A stretch of DNA of 64,000 bases from Pseudomonadota bacterium (GCA_023391815.1 JAEWAF010000107.1:47202-111201); one strand, 5' to 3'. Numbered from the stretch's first letter, positions 50,671 to 59,607 are shown. Notes: generated from the sequence alone by a model not told the origin. Program-made: numbers and translations.

Positions 50671-53600
50671 ATGTCCAACAGATTCTGCAGGGACGGCGCG
50701 AATGCCGCGATGAAAATCACGTCCACGGGCCTTCAGACGTTGGCGGCGTGTGGGTTGCTGCTGCCACTTTCAGTGTACGCACAGGAGACGCCGTCGGAAC
50801 CCGCGCCTGCGTCTTCTGCCTCGACGGCAACCACCCCGGCGAAGGGGGAGCAGGGCGGCGGACTCGAAGAGATCCTGGTCACCGGCACTCGCATCATGTC
50901 GAGTGGCTACAACGCGCCGACGCCCACCTCGGTCATTAGCGCCGAGCAGCTCACGGCGAACGCGCAGCCCAACATTTTCACCACGGTCGCGCAGCTGCCT
51001 TCACTTCAGGGTTCCACCGGCACGCAGACCAACACGTTCAGCACGTCCAGCGGCGCTCAGGGCTTGAGCTCGTTCTCGTTGCGCGGCCTGGGGCCGATCC
51101 GCACGCTGACGCTGCTCGATGGTCAGCGGGTCGTCGGAGCGAACGTGACGGGCGTTCCCGACGTGAGCCTGTTTCCTCAGCTGCTGATCGAGCGCGTTGA
51201 CGTGGTCAACGGCGGCGCATCGTCTTCCTACGGTTCCGACGCCGTCGGCGGCGTGGTCAACTTCGTCACGAACACCCGTTTCGAAGGCATCAAGGGCAAT
51301 GTCCAGGGCGCGATCACCAACTATGACGACGATGAAACGGTCGTCGCACAGATCGCGGCCGGCAGCAGCTTCTTCGATGGCCGCGTGCATGCCGTGGGCA
51401 GTATCGAGTATCACGATGAAAAGGGCGTGGGTCCGGGCCCGTACGGCGTGGGGCTCGCCGGCGGACGCGACTGGTACACCCAGCGCACGCTCGTCAATCG
51501 CAACGTGACGAATGACGGCTCGCCGCAATACAACGTGATCGACTACGCGCAACCGTACAACTACACCAAGTACGGCCTGATCACGGCCGGTCCGCTGCAA
51601 GGATGGGCCTTCGACGAAGCCGGCAACCCGTTCCGGTTCCAGTACGGCTCGAACGGCACACCCGTGGGTGATGCGGCCGGCACGGTGAGAGGCTGCTTGC
51701 CGGGCTTCTGCGTCGGCGGCGATCTCTCCGGCAATGTCGACTCCGGCCGCACGCTGCAGTCTTCACTTGAGCGCATCAACGGCTACGGCCGCGTGGGCTT
51801 CGAGTTCGCGGACGACGACGAAATCTATGTGACGATGAATGTGGCCCAGGTTCAGACCCACAATCAGCCGATCAACGGCATGAACCGGCCGAACCTCACC
51901 ATCCAGTGCAGCAATCCGTTCTTGCCCGCGTCTATCCAGACGATGTGCGCGGACGCCGGCATCACCAACTTCAAATACGGCACCAGCAACGCCATCCTGC
52001 CGAGCACGCAGGTGTACACCGACCGCCGTCAATATCGTTTCGTGTTGGGCGCGCTCGGTGGACTGGAAGTGTTAGGCGACAAGTGGAACTACAACGGTTA
52101 TTACGAGCACGGCGTCAACTTCTCCGATATCGACGTGAAGAGCATCCTGTTGTCGCGTCGGTTCGATCAGGCGATCAACGCGACGACGTTGAACGGCCAA
52201 ATCGTTTGCGCCGATCCGGTCGCGCGGGCTAACGGCTGCGTGCCCATCAACATCTTCGGTGGCATGCGTCCCTCGGACGCCGCGTTCAACTACATCATGC
52301 CTGCGAAGGGTCCCTATCAGCGGACGCGACAGAACCAGGAAGTGGCGAGCTTCAACGTCTCCGGCTCACCGGTCGACCTCTGGGCTGGCCCGCTCGCGCT
52401 CGCGTTCGGTGTCGAGTATCGCAAGGAAGAATATCGCGTCCGCGCCGATGCCTATGGCAACGGCATCCTTCCTCAGGCGGGTATCGAAGGCACGCCCTAC
52501 GACGACAGATATCCGGCCGATCCGGTGCTTCTGGACACCGGCAACAACTGGTATGCCGGCAACTACAAGAACGGCGAAGGCGAGTACAGCGTCAAGGAAG
52601 CCTATCTGGAATTCGACCTGCCGCTGTTCGACTCCGAGAGCATCGGTCGAGCCAATCTGAATGCTGCCTCACGCGTGACCGATTACAGCACCTCGGGAAC
52701 CATCGATGTGTGGAAGATCGGCGGCACGTGGGATACTCCGATCGATGGACTGCGCCTGCGCGCAACCACTTCGCGCGACGCGCGTGCCCCCAATCTTTCG
52801 GAATTGTTCGCCGCGCCGGTCACGACGACGCTGCCGAACTTCCTGGATCCGTTCCGTAACATCAACGTGCTCGCGATCCAGAACCAGGTCGGCAATCCGG
52901 CGCTCACGCCGGAGCTGGCTCGCAATACGTCGTTCGGTGTGGTGCTGTCCGAGCCCGCCTGGCTGCCGAACTTCAGCGTGTCGGTCGATTATTACAAGAT
53001 CAAGATCGATGACGTGATCTCGAGCTTGAGTGCCAACGACATCGTCAACTACTGTTTCCGGGGCGTGCTGCCGCAGACCTGCAACTCGTTCAATCTGAAC
53101 AACCCGAACGGACCGAATTTCATCAACGTGCAGTCGTTCAACTTCGCGTCGATCGAAACTTCGGGGTTCGACATCGAAGCGAGCTATCGCTGGCCGCAGC
53201 TGTTCGGTCTGCCCGGTACGTTCACGGTTCGGGGCCTCGCGACGCACATTCGCGAGTACATCACCGACAACGGCCTGCCGGGCACCGTTCCGGTCGATAC
53301 CGCTGGGGTGAACACCGACACCAAGGCCGATTGGAAGGTGCTCGCGATCCAGAGCTACGACACCGACAAGTTCTCGTTGCAGATCCAGGAACGCTGGATC
53401 AGCGATGGTGTGCTCGGCAATCAGTACATCGAATGCCGGCCGGGGACCTGTCCGGTGTCGACGGTGAATCGCCCGACCATCGACAACAATCACGTCGACG
53501 GCGCTTTCTATCTCGACGTCGGTGCATCGTACGAGATGCTCCCGGGCACGACCGCCTATTTCAAGGTCGACAACGTGCTCGACGAGGATCCGGCGAAAGT

Positions 53601-53676
53601 CACGACGTTCAGCAATCCGGCGCTGTATGACGCGCTCGGTCGCGTGTATCGACTCGGCGTGCGTTTCAATCTTTGA
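50671..53676 (+). CDS. TonB-dependent receptor (second in xylan locus)
   Basis: The 1001-residue protein is read from the ATG at 50671, with GAAGAG upstream. After a signal region (LQTLAACGLLLPLSVYAQE) comes a low-complexity Pro/Ala/Thr linker, the TonB-box-like LEEILVTGTRI, and a plug (TSVISAEQLTANAQPNIFTTVAQLPSL, FSLRGLGPIRTLTLLDGQRVVGAN, IERVDVVNGGASSSYGSDAVGGVVNFVT). The barrel ends LGRVYRLGVRFNL with the terminal hydrophobic residue of outer-membrane proteins. Its plug is unlike the receptor at 34855, so it probably carries a different oligosaccharide. A strong terminator follows. Confidence 0.92.
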   Translation: MSNRFCRDGANAAMKITSTGLQTLAACGLLLPLSVYAQETPSEPAPASSASTATTPAKGEQGGGLEEILVTGTRIMSSGYNAPTPTSVISAEQLTANAQPNIFTTVAQLPSLQGSTGTQTNTFSTSSGAQGLSSFSLRGLGPIRTLTLLDGQRVVGANVTGVPDVSLFPQLLIERVDVVNGGASSSYGSDAVGGVVNFVTNTRFEGIKGNVQGAITNYDDDETVVAQIAAGSSFFDGRVHAVGSIEYHDEKGVGPGPYGVGLAGGRDWYTQRTLVNRNVTNDGSPQYNVIDYAQPYNYTKYGLITAGPLQGWAFDEAGNPFRFQYGSNGTPVGDAAGTVRGCLPGFCVGGDLSGNVDSGRTLQSSLERINGYGRVGFEFADDDEIYVTMNVAQVQTHNQPINGMNRPNLTIQCSNPFLPASIQTMCADAGITNFKYGTSNAILPSTQVYTDRRQYRFVLGALGGLEVLGDKWNYNGYYEHGVNFSDIDVKSILLSRRFDQAINATTLNGQIVCADPVARANGCVPINIFGGMRPSDAAFNYIMPAKGPYQRTRQNQEVASFNVSGSPVDLWAGPLALAFGVEYRKEEYRVRADAYGNGILPQAGIEGTPYDDRYPADPVLLDTGNNWYAGNYKNGEGEYSVKEAYLEFDLPLFDSESIGRANLNAASRVTDYSTSGTIDVWKIGGTWDTPIDGLRLRATTSRDARAPNLSELFAAPVTTTLPNFLDPFRNINVLAIQNQVGNPALTPELARNTSFGVVLSEPAWLPNFSVSVDYYKIKIDDVISSLSANDIVNYCFRGVLPQTCNSFNLNNPNGPNFINVQSFNFASIETSGFDIEASYRWPQLFGLPGTFTVRGLATHIREYITDNGLPGTVPVDTAGVNTDTKADWKVLAIQSYDTDKFSLQIQERWISDGVLGNQYIECRPGTCPVSTVNRPTIDNNHVDGAFYLDVGASYEMLPGTTAYFKVDNVLDEDPAKVTTFSNPALYDALGRVYRLGVRFNL

Positions 53677-53686
53677 TAGCCCCTCG

Positions 53687-53719
53687 AAGCAGGCGACCCG
53701 GTGCTCGGGTCGCCTGCTT
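53687..53719. terminator. Strong hairpin terminator between receptor and SDR genes
   Basis: AAGCAGGCGACCCG (53687-53700) and CGGGTCGCCTGCTT (53706-53719) are exact complements, a 14-bp stem with loop GTGCT, 10 bases after the receptor stop. It lies between convergent genes and can act in both directions. Confidence 0.8.
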
Positions 53720-53740
53720 GTCGAAGCCGGCCGCTGAGCC

Positions 53741-54652
53741 TTACCGATATCCAGTCACGTCGGCTGGCAATCCCGCATCCTGAACCTCGACGAGATAGCG
53801 CCACGCATCCGGCCGACTCCCGTCGATATCCGTGAAGCCGTACACCCGCGAAAGCCCGCCACTGGAAAGCGAGTGACCATGCCAGCGTGAAACGTTCTCA
53901 TCAGCCGCAAGCGCGACGACCGCGCGTCCGACGAAGGCCGGCGATTCCGAGATCGCAAAGTGTGGAATGCGTTGAGTGGCATCTCGCCAGTTCGATTCGG
54001 TGACACCGAAGGCATCGAGCATGGCTTCGGAGCGTAGCCAGCCTGGCGTGAGCATCACGGCGGTCGTCCGTGTGTCGCGAAGCTCGTGCGCGAGCGCGAA
54101 CGCCATGCGTTGAACACCGCCCTTGGCGAGATCGTAGAAGAACGAGTTTCGATAGTTCTTCTGATTGTACTCAGCGGTGCCGTCATTCACCTCCACGAGC
54201 AGGCCACGTGCGGAGCGGAGCAGGAGTGGAACGGCAAAGTGGCTCGTGATGGCGTGCGTGTCGATGGCGAGGCGAAGCATCCTCAATCCATAAGGCAGAT
54301 CCGACTCCCAGACCGTTTTTCCCCATTCGATTCTCGGCGCGCCGAAGATGTCGTTCACCAGCACATCGAGGCGGCCGTGACTGGCATCGATTTGTTCGAC
54401 GAGCGCGCTGACCTCGTCGGGTATGAGGTGATCCACGCGTACGGCGACGCCGTGGCCGCCAGCGGCGTCGACCAGCTCCGCCGTTTCCTCGATGGTTTCA
54501 TTGCGTTCCATCTCGGAGCGGTGGCTACCGGAGGTGCGGCCGGTCACATAGACGGTCGCTCCAGCGCGACCCAGTTCGACAGCGATTCCGCGGCCTGCAC
54601 CGCGTGTCGCGCCGGCGACCAACGCTACTTTCCCCGCCAAAGGCTTCGTCAC
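53741..54652 (-). CDS. Short-chain dehydrogenase/reductase with long C-terminus
   Basis: The 303-residue SDR is read from a GTG at 54652 with GGAG 9 bases upstream; the more distal ATG at 54727 would overlap the divergent gene and adds a non-conserved leader. LVAGATRGAGRGIAVELGRAGATVYVTGRT binds NAD(P), LDVLVNDIFGAP replaces the usual NNAG, and the catalytic serine/tyrosine region reads VEVNDGTAEYNQKNYRNSFFYDLAKGG (Tyr and Lys kept, serine not obvious). The C-terminus includes SRVYGFTDIDGSRPD, typical of this subgroup of uncharacterised oxidoreductases. It diverges from a CGNR regulator that probably represses it. Confidence 0.82.
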   Translation of the reverse strand: MTKPLAGKVALVAGATRGAGRGIAVELGRAGATVYVTGRTSGSHRSEMERNETIEETAELVDAAGGHGVAVRVDHLIPDEVSALVEQIDASHGRLDVLVNDIFGAPRIEWGKTVWESDLPYGLRMLRLAIDTHAITSHFAVPLLLRSARGLLVEVNDGTAEYNQKNYRNSFFYDLAKGGVQRMAFALAHELRDTRTTAVMLTPGWLRSEAMLDAFGVTESNWRDATQRIPHFAISESPAFVGRAVVALAADENVSRWHGHSLSSGGLSRVYGFTDIDGSRPDAWRYLVEVQDAGLPADVTGYR

Positions 54653-54715
54653 TGTTTGTGCTCCGCATGTAACTGGTGTAATTACGGTAGTCAGTGACAC
54701 GGTAAAGAGGGTGCC
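54653..54715. promoter_or_regulatory. Divergent promoter with palindromes (SDR / CGNR regulator)
   Basis: The 63-base gap holds GTAATTAC (54678-54685), a perfect palindrome, and GTCAGTGAC just to its right, symmetrical around its centre. Both are suitable operator sites for the divergently encoded regulator. AGAGGG precedes the CGNR ATG at 54716. Confidence 0.45.
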
Positions 54716-55285
54716 ATGCCTCGTCAAATCTATTTAGACGGTTACACCGATGCCGGCGTGATTGTTTCGCTGCGGCTGGTCAACGAGCTGACATCGAGCA
54801 CTGAACGGCAACGCGAGATTGTTGCGAGCATCCTCTCCTTCGATCCTGCGTCGATCGCCGCGTTTCGGCCGCGGCAGATTCCGGGCTTTGTTTCTCTATC
54901 GCAGCGATTGCGGCAGGTCATCGGTCATCTGCTCAGCGAAGATATCGAGGCGGCCGCCGGCGTCCTCAACGAGATGCTCGCGGAACATCCCGCTCATCCG
55001 CACCTGGCCAAGGAAGAAGGACGATGGCGGCTACATCATCATCCCGCCGACGCGGAACTTGTGCCGATGTATATCGCGATCTGTTCCGAGGCGCTCGCGC
55101 GGATGATCGGAGAAGGGCTCGCGGACCGATTTGGCCGCTGCGAAGCGAGCGGTTGCGACATTGTTTTCTTCGATACGACGAAGAACGGAACCCGGCGCTT
55201 CTGCTCGACGACCTGTCAGAGTCGCACGAAGACAGCCGCGTTTCGTCGGCGCCAGCGCCCTTCGGGTGGAGCGAGGCGCCGGTAA
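54716..55285 (+). CDS. CGNR zinc-finger regulator (ABATE domain) with variant finger
   Basis: The 189-residue protein has an N-terminal ABATE-like domain (VSLRLVNELTSSTERQRE) and a C-terminal zinc finger: RCEASGCDIVFFDTTKNGTRRFCSTTCQSRTKTAAFRRR. The four zinc cysteines are present, but the family signature Cys-Gly-Asn-Arg reads Cys-Gln-Ser-Arg. Such proteins are stress-linked transcription regulators. Gene position, divergent from the SDR across paired palindromes, suggests local repression of that enzyme. Confidence 0.8.
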   Translation: MPRQIYLDGYTDAGVIVSLRLVNELTSSTERQREIVASILSFDPASIAAFRPRQIPGFVSLSQRLRQVIGHLLSEDIEAAAGVLNEMLAEHPAHPHLAKEEGRWRLHHHPADAELVPMYIAICSEALARMIGEGLADRFGRCEASGCDIVFFDTTKNGTRRFCSTTCQSRTKTAAFRRRQRPSGGARRR

Positions 55286-55362
55286 TCGCTCGCAGGTCGA
55301 TCCCGCTCAGAGCTTCAGGCGCGACCGCAGCCGGATGGGGCTGGGACCCGTCGCGAGCCGCT

Positions 55363-55680
55363 TCAATGCTCGACGCGCCGTGTCCATGTGATATCGGTGT
55401 AAGTGTAGTGTTCCATCTCCTGGATATTCGACACGTACGGTTTGATCAGAGCGAAGAACTCACGGAATTGCGCCGAGCCACGGAACCCTTGCATGTGGCC
55501 TTCGGCCGAATCCCAGCGGATCAAGAGGACGAACAGCTCCGCATCCTTGCTCGAACGCAGCAGTTCGAAGCCGTGACAGTGGGGCGAGCGCTTCAGAACT
55601 TCTCCAGCGGCGCGATACGCGTCGATGAAGGCATCGCACTGATGCAGCGGGATCTTATAGCGAATGACTTCCGGGATCAT
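55363..55680 (-). CDS. Antibiotic biosynthesis monooxygenase (ABM) domain protein
   Basis: The 105-residue protein is read from the ATG at 55680, which has AAGGAG 7 bases upstream; a longer frame to 55743 lacks that. The fold is a ferredoxin-like ABM domain: VIRYKIPLHQCDAFIDAYRAAGEVLKRSPHCHGFELLRSSKDAELFVLLIRWDSAEGHMQGFRGSAQFREFFALI. These enzymes oxidise quinols or detoxify electrophiles without a cofactor. It diverges from the HxlR gene at 55832, which is its likely regulator, as HxlR proteins usually control adjacent detoxification enzymes. Confidence 0.82.
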   Translation of the reverse strand: MIPEVIRYKIPLHQCDAFIDAYRAAGEVLKRSPHCHGFELLRSSKDAELFVLLIRWDSAEGHMQGFRGSAQFREFFALIKPYVSNIQEMEHYTYTDITWTRRVEH

Positions 55681-55831
55681 CCAGTGCTCCTTGCGTGCAC
55701 GCGATCTCAAGCACAATAGTATGGCGGTCGCAAATTCGACCATCCGAATGGGTGGCCGTTCAGATCGATTGCGCCGTCACCGAATACTGCGCGAATCGCA
55801 ACGAAGTTGTAAACGCACCAGCAGGTAACCT

Positions 55832-56167
55832 GTGCCGTCGAAAAAATACTTCTGCCCCGTGGATGTCACCTTGAGCATGATCGACGGAAAGTGGCAGCCT
55901 CTGATCCTTTTTCTTCTCAAGGAGCGCTCGCGTCGCTTCGGTGCGTTACAGGCAGCGATGCCTCATGTGTCGCACAAAGTGCTCACGCAACAGTTGCGTG
56001 GCCTCGAGCGAAATGGATTGATCGAGCGCGGGCACGATACGCAAGCGAAGGTTGTGACGTATCGATTGACGCAGTTCGGCCGCACGCTGCGCCCCGCATT
56101 GACTGCGTTGGCGGCTTGGGGCGTGAAGCATCACAAAGCGCTCGGCTATGAGTTGGTGTGGAGCTAA
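55832..56167 (+). CDS. HxlR/MarR-like transcriptional regulator
   Basis: The 111-residue winged-helix protein starts at a GTG. It contains FCPVDVTLSMIDGKWQPLILFLLKERSRRFGALQAAMPHVSHKVLTQQLRGLERNGLIER, the HxlR domain, with the conserved N-terminal cysteine that senses quinones or aldehydes in YodB/HypR-type members. The wing is THQ-like VVTYRLTQFGRTLRP. It is divergent from the ABM gene across about 150 bases and overlaps the convergent GlxA-type gene by 4 bases. Confidence 0.88.
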   Translation: MPSKKYFCPVDVTLSMIDGKWQPLILFLLKERSRRFGALQAAMPHVSHKVLTQQLRGLERNGLIERGHDTQAKVVTYRLTQFGRTLRPALTALAAWGVKHHKALGYELVWS

Positions 56168-57117
56168 CGCTTACGAAAGGTATTCCTATACGCCCGCGGG
56201 GACGTGCCGACCACGCGAGCGAAATGCTCTCGTAAAGATGTCGATGAACTGAAGCCGGCGGCCGCGGCTACTCGCTCGATCGAGAGATCTGTCGTCTCCA
56301 GGGCATGCTGAGCGCGCCTCACGCGTGTGTGTAGTACCCACTGCAGCGGACTCACGCCGAGTTGCTCCTGAAATCGCCGCGTGAGCGTGCGGATGCTCAT
56401 TGCAGCCTGCGCGGCCATCGACTCGAGCGTCAAGGGACGATCGAGGCGCTGCTCGATCCATTCGAGTAGTGGCTGAAGGCCATTGGAAGATTGCGGCGGC
56501 TCATAAACGATGAATTGAGCCTGTCCGCCGGCGCGCTCCAGCGGCATCACCGAAAGACGAGCCGCGTCCGCCGCCACCGCCGCGCCATGATCGGTACGGA
56601 TCAGATGTAGACAGAGATCGAGACCGGCCGCGGCGCCGGCTGACGTCAGAATGCGCCCGTTGTCCACGAATAGAACATTGGGATTCACGTCGGTGTTCGG
56701 GTATCGAGCAGCCAGCAGCGGTGCGGCCAGCCAGTGCGTCGTCGCGCTCAGTCCATCGAGTAATCCGCTCGCTGCGAGCACGAACGCGCCAGTACATATG
56801 GAAGCGATTCTTGCGCCGGCGGCATCGGCCTCAATGAGCGCATCGATCACCGATCGCGGCACTGGCGCAGTCACGTCGCTCATCCCCGGCACGATCACGG
56901 TGTCGGCCTTCACCAGATCGTTCAAATCCCATTTCGCGTGCATATCGAACGCCTCGGTGCGAATGCGCCGGCTTTGTCCACACACCTGCACTTGATAAGA
57001 GGGCTGCCCCGGACGCACGCGAGCTCGTCCGAACACTTCGCATGGCGTCGTCAGGTCGAAAGGAATGACGCCGTGAAATGCCAGCACCGCGACTTTGTGA
57101 AACTTGCTTTTCGCCAT
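56164..57117 (-). CDS. GlxA-family AraC regulator (DJ-1/PfpI + HTH)
   Basis: The 317-residue protein starts at the ATG at 57117. Residues about 5-190 form a DJ-1/PfpI domain (VAVLAFHGVIPFDLTTPCEVFGRA, ADTVIVPGMSDV, GARIASICTGAFVLAASGLLDG with the nucleophile-elbow Cys in SICTGAF). AraC HTH follows at the C-terminus (LEWIEQRLDRPLTLESMAAQAAMSIRTLTRRFQEQLGVSPLQWVLHTRVRRAQ, GFSSSTSLREHFARVVGTSPRAYR). These act as transcription activators sensing small metabolites. It diverges from the DUF3817 gene pair at 57252, a possible target. Confidence 0.9.
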   Translation of the reverse strand: MAKSKFHKVAVLAFHGVIPFDLTTPCEVFGRARVRPGQPSYQVQVCGQSRRIRTEAFDMHAKWDLNDLVKADTVIVPGMSDVTAPVPRSVIDALIEADAAGARIASICTGAFVLAASGLLDGLSATTHWLAAPLLAARYPNTDVNPNVLFVDNGRILTSAGAAAGLDLCLHLIRTDHGAAVAADAARLSVMPLERAGGQAQFIVYEPPQSSNGLQPLLEWIEQRLDRPLTLESMAAQAAMSIRTLTRRFQEQLGVSPLQWVLHTRVRRAQHALETTDLSIERVAAAAGFSSSTSLREHFARVVGTSPRAYRNTFRKR

Positions 57118-57251
57118 CGATTTTGCGCCGATTCTGCAGAATCGAAGGTGCCACGCGGGTGGCCGGAATCCTTCGAACGTTGGCATTCTAGCCGATGGTG
57201 CGAGTCAGGGCGCAGGCCCATGATGCGTCCTTCCGAGGTGACTCTCTCGAC

Positions 57252-57575
57252 ATGACCACACCATTCCTGGCGCCGCTGCGCGCTCTCGATCACTTGCAAC
57301 TTGCCGCGATAGCCGAAGGCGTCACCTTACTGGCGCTGCTCGGCATCGCAGTCCCACTCAAGCACATTGCTGGCCTGCCGCTGGCTGTGTCGATTGCCGG
57401 CCCGGTCCATGGGCTCGCCTTTCTCGTTTATCTGTGGCTGACCATAAACATCGCGGCCGGTGCGAACTGGAGTACGCGTGTAGTGGGGCGGCTGCTGAGT
57501 GCGGCCTTCGTGCCGTTCGGGTTCATCTCGACGCTGCGCTTCATCCGAAGACGGCGGGCCGAATCGGCTGCATGA
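57252..57575 (+). CDS. DUF3817 integral membrane protein
   Basis: The 107-residue protein starts at the ATG at 57252 and has three hydrophobic segments: LQLAAIAEGVTLLALLGIAVPLKHI, SIAGPVHGLAFLVYLWLTINIA and VGRLLSAAFVPFGFIST. The EG in segment one and the PVHG in segment two are characteristic of DUF3817. Function is unknown. It overlaps the next membrane-protein gene by ATGA, so the pair is co-translated. Confidence 0.8.
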   Translation: MTTPFLAPLRALDHLQLAAIAEGVTLLALLGIAVPLKHIAGLPLAVSIAGPVHGLAFLVYLWLTINIAAGANWSTRVVGRLLSAAFVPFGFISTLRFIRRRRAESAA

Positions 57576-57973
57576 GTTATCTGCTGATCAAGTCGGTGCA
57601 TGTCGGCGCGATCATTCTTTGGATCGGCGGCATGCTGCTTCAGTCCCTGACACTCGGGCTCGCTTTGGAACAAGATCTGTTACAGAAGTTGCGACAATGG
57701 GATCGGCGGGTCACTGCACCCGCCATGCTCGTCGCCTGGATGACGGGCTTGTTGATGGCTCGTCAAGGCGATTGGTTCGGCAATCGGTGGTTGTCACTCA
57801 AGCTCGTGTTCGTCGTTGGCCTCGCAGCGCTGCACGGGATGATGGCGGGGCAAGTTCGAAGGCGCATCATGCTGCGCGGAGCGTACATCGCGAGCGGATG
57901 CAATCTCACACTGGCGGGTGTGCTCGGGCTGATCGCCGGAACCGTGTTGCTCGTCGTGCTCAAGCCGTTCTGA
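57572..57973 (+). CDS. CopD/HemJ-like four-helix membrane protein
   Basis: The 133-residue protein begins YLLIKSVHVGAIILWIGGMLLQSL, with a conserved membrane histidine (His10) as in the CopD and HemJ families. The later AWMTGLLMARQGDWFGNRWLSLKLVFVVGLAALHGMMAGQVRR gives helices two to three and a second histidine. Length and layout fit a single four-helix haem-binding-type membrane unit; HemJ itself is protoporphyrinogen oxidase, but the DUF3817 partner argues for a different role. Function uncertain. Confidence 0.7.
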   Translation: MSYLLIKSVHVGAIILWIGGMLLQSLTLGLALEQDLLQKLRQWDRRVTAPAMLVAWMTGLLMARQGDWFGNRWLSLKLVFVVGLAALHGMMAGQVRRRIMLRGAYIASGCNLTLAGVLGLIAGTVLLVVLKPF

Positions 57974-58400
57974 GTTACAGCGGATGCGCCTGCCGGCAAA
58001 GCGGGGCAGTTCGCCGTTCCAGAATCAAAGATCGGAATGCGGAACGCTTTCTCGCGTACATCGAGAGCAAGCGCGAGGTCGGTCGAGCCGGGGTGCGTGC
58101 CATCGCGAAAGCGATGATCACGGCTGTGCTTACCTTTGGTGATGGTTCTGTTGCTCAACGCGTGATTGTGCGTTGAACTGAACAGGCAATATGATGTTCT
58201 CACCGGCAAGCCAGCAGCTATTGGGCTCCGCCTCCTGGTGATGCGCAGGGAGCTGGTAGGAGGTCGTCGTGCAGCAGTATCTTCTCTGGGGTTCTGTGTT
58301 GTCTCGCCTGCAACGCTGAGCGCGCTGCTCGGGCGAAACGCGAGGAGAGGATTATCCCAATCGCACCATCGAGCTTCAGAAGAAGCTCCCAGAAAGGTTC
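57974..58400. other. 427-bp stretch without a recognisable gene
   Basis: Short open frames occur here on both strands, but none gives a recognisable protein, and none has both a plausible ribosome-binding site and a codon pattern like that of neighbouring genes. I see no hairpin or RNA gene. It may hold the promoter of the frameshifted membrane-protein gene at 58401. Confidence 0.5.
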
Positions 58401-58812
58401 ATGCTCGATCGACTACGTCAAAGGCAAGCCCGGATGCTAGGCGAGGAGCGCAATAGAGCCAGTGGTCGACAGCGCTTCTTGGAGTTCCTGAGGCAGTGGA
58501 GTGTTCCCGGTTGCCTCGCGATTTTGCTGGCCGTCGTCGATGGCTTCAAGCACGGCTGGACGCGATCCTTGGTCTCCACGGGGGCCCTGGTGCTCGTCTT
58601 GGTGCAGGCCTATGTGTTCGTGGATCTTGCTGATGTTACGCCGCCGAAGGTTTGGCATCGCAAGCGGGCTAGGAATCACCGCGAGCGTCGGCTATTACAT
58701 CTTTCTCGCAGCGACCGATAACTCCGAATGGATGATGTTTCATAGCGGTGCGGCGGCACTTCTGGCCGCTGTGATGCTCTTTTTCGCGCTACGGACCTAC
58801 GATTCAGTTTGA
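58401..58812 (+). pseudogene. Small membrane protein gene, frameshifted
   Basis: From the ATG at 58401 (AAAGG just upstream) the frame gives a charged N-terminus and membrane segments VPGCLAILLAVVDGF and SLVSTGALVLVLVQAYVFVDLAD. At about 58640 the hydrophobic coding pattern passes to another frame, reading FGIASGLGITASVGYYIFLAATDNSEWMMFHSGAAALLAAVMLFFALRTYDSV to the stop at 58810-58812. The joined product would be about 137 residues with four membrane helices. One extra base (or two missing) explains the break. No family recognised. Confidence 0.5.
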
Positions 58813-58972
58813 GACTGCCGTGCTTCGTTGGCCTAGGGCTCCCGGAGCGCTCCGCCTCGGTTCACCCGATGCTTGCATCGGGGTTCGCCTGAGAGCGCTC
58901 GGCGAAATCGTCCACTTTTCGCATCCGGGCCGGCGTGTATCGTCAGCACCTCGTCGACCGCCAGAATCAGCC

Positions 58973-59170
58973 ATGCTCTTCAAACTATTTCGCAAACAAG
59001 CCGCGTCTCCTACCCGGTTCGAGCAAGATACATTGATGTCGGAAGCCCTCCAGCGTCGCGTCGACGCGATCTCGTTCCAGCCGAGCAAGGGGTTTTTGAA
59101 AGACCAGAAGCAACTCAAACGTGCCGCCCGGCCGCCGGTGTGGGCGGCTCCTAAATCGAACAGCCACTGA
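58973..59170 (+). CDS. Small hypothetical protein, 65 residues
   Basis: The product begins MLFKLFRKQAASPTRFEQDT and ends RPPVWAAPKSNSH. It is basic, has no signal peptide or membrane segment, and has no recognised domain. No strong ribosome-binding site precedes the ATG. It lies 35 bases before the ECF41-type promoter at 59206. It may be real but unsupported by any homologue I can name. Confidence 0.35.
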   Translation: MLFKLFRKQAASPTRFEQDTLMSEALQRRVDAISFQPSKGFLKDQKQLKRAARPPVWAAPKSNSH

Positions 59171-59205
59171 CGAGCCGGGTATCAATCGCTCGCCGCGCTC
59201 CGGCA

Positions 59206-59232
59206 TGTCACATTCCCGGGACGATCGCTGTC
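59206..59232 (+). promoter_or_regulatory. ECF41-type sigma factor promoter
   Basis: TGTCACA (59206-59212), a 16-base spacer and TGTC (59229-59232) match the known ECF41 target promoter (TGTCACA at -35, CGTC at -10) except one base. It stands 37-63 bases before the ABM gene that precedes the ECF41 gene, the expected position for the single autoregulated target of this sigma group. Confidence 0.6.
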
Positions 59233-59268
59233 ATGTCTTCGCAACGACAAATCTCCCAGGAGAGAGCC

Positions 59269-59607
59269 ATGCCTGACAGCAAGACCGTGACCATTCATCC
59301 CGACGTCGCATGCGTAACGCTCGTCAACGTTTACGAGGTCGAACCGGAACAGCAGGCGGAGCTGGCAAAAGCTCTGTCGGAGGCGACCGACAGTACGATC
59401 AGGCACCAGCCGGGATTCGTATCCGTGTCTATCCACAGCAGCCTCGATGGCAAGAAGGTGGTCAACTACGCGCAATGGGACACCAAGGAGCACTTCGAAG
59501 CTTTCATGAAGAAGCCGCAGACTCAGGAGCAGCTCAAGCGCTTCGCCAGCCTCGCGAAGTCGGTTGCGCCGAGCCTTTACAAGGTTGATGCCGTGCATAG
59601 GGCATAG
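59269..59607 (+). CDS. ABM-domain protein, likely target of the ECF41 sigma factor
   Basis: The 112-residue protein is read from the ATG at 59269, with AGGAGAG about 5 bases upstream; an ATG at 59233 would touch the promoter -10 element and is rejected. The sequence TLVNVYEVEPEQQAELAKALSEATDSTIRHQPGFVSVSIHSSLDGKKVVNYAQWDTKEHFEAFM is an ABM monooxygenase domain. ECF41 sigma factors are usually encoded beside one oxidoreductase, carboxymuconolactone decarboxylase or epimerase; here the ABM protein occupies that slot. It lies 17 bases before the sigma gene. Confidence 0.82.
   Translation: MPDSKTVTIHPDVACVTLVNVYEVEPEQQAELAKALSEATDSTIRHQPGFVSVSIHSSLDGKKVVNYAQWDTKEHFEAFMKKPQTQEQLKRFASLAKSVAPSLYKVDAVHRA

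Noticed and set aside
58166..58456. 96-codon plus-strand open frame
   Set aside because: No recognisable domain or codon pattern, opens at a TTG without a ribosome-binding site, and overlaps the start of the membrane-protein gene.
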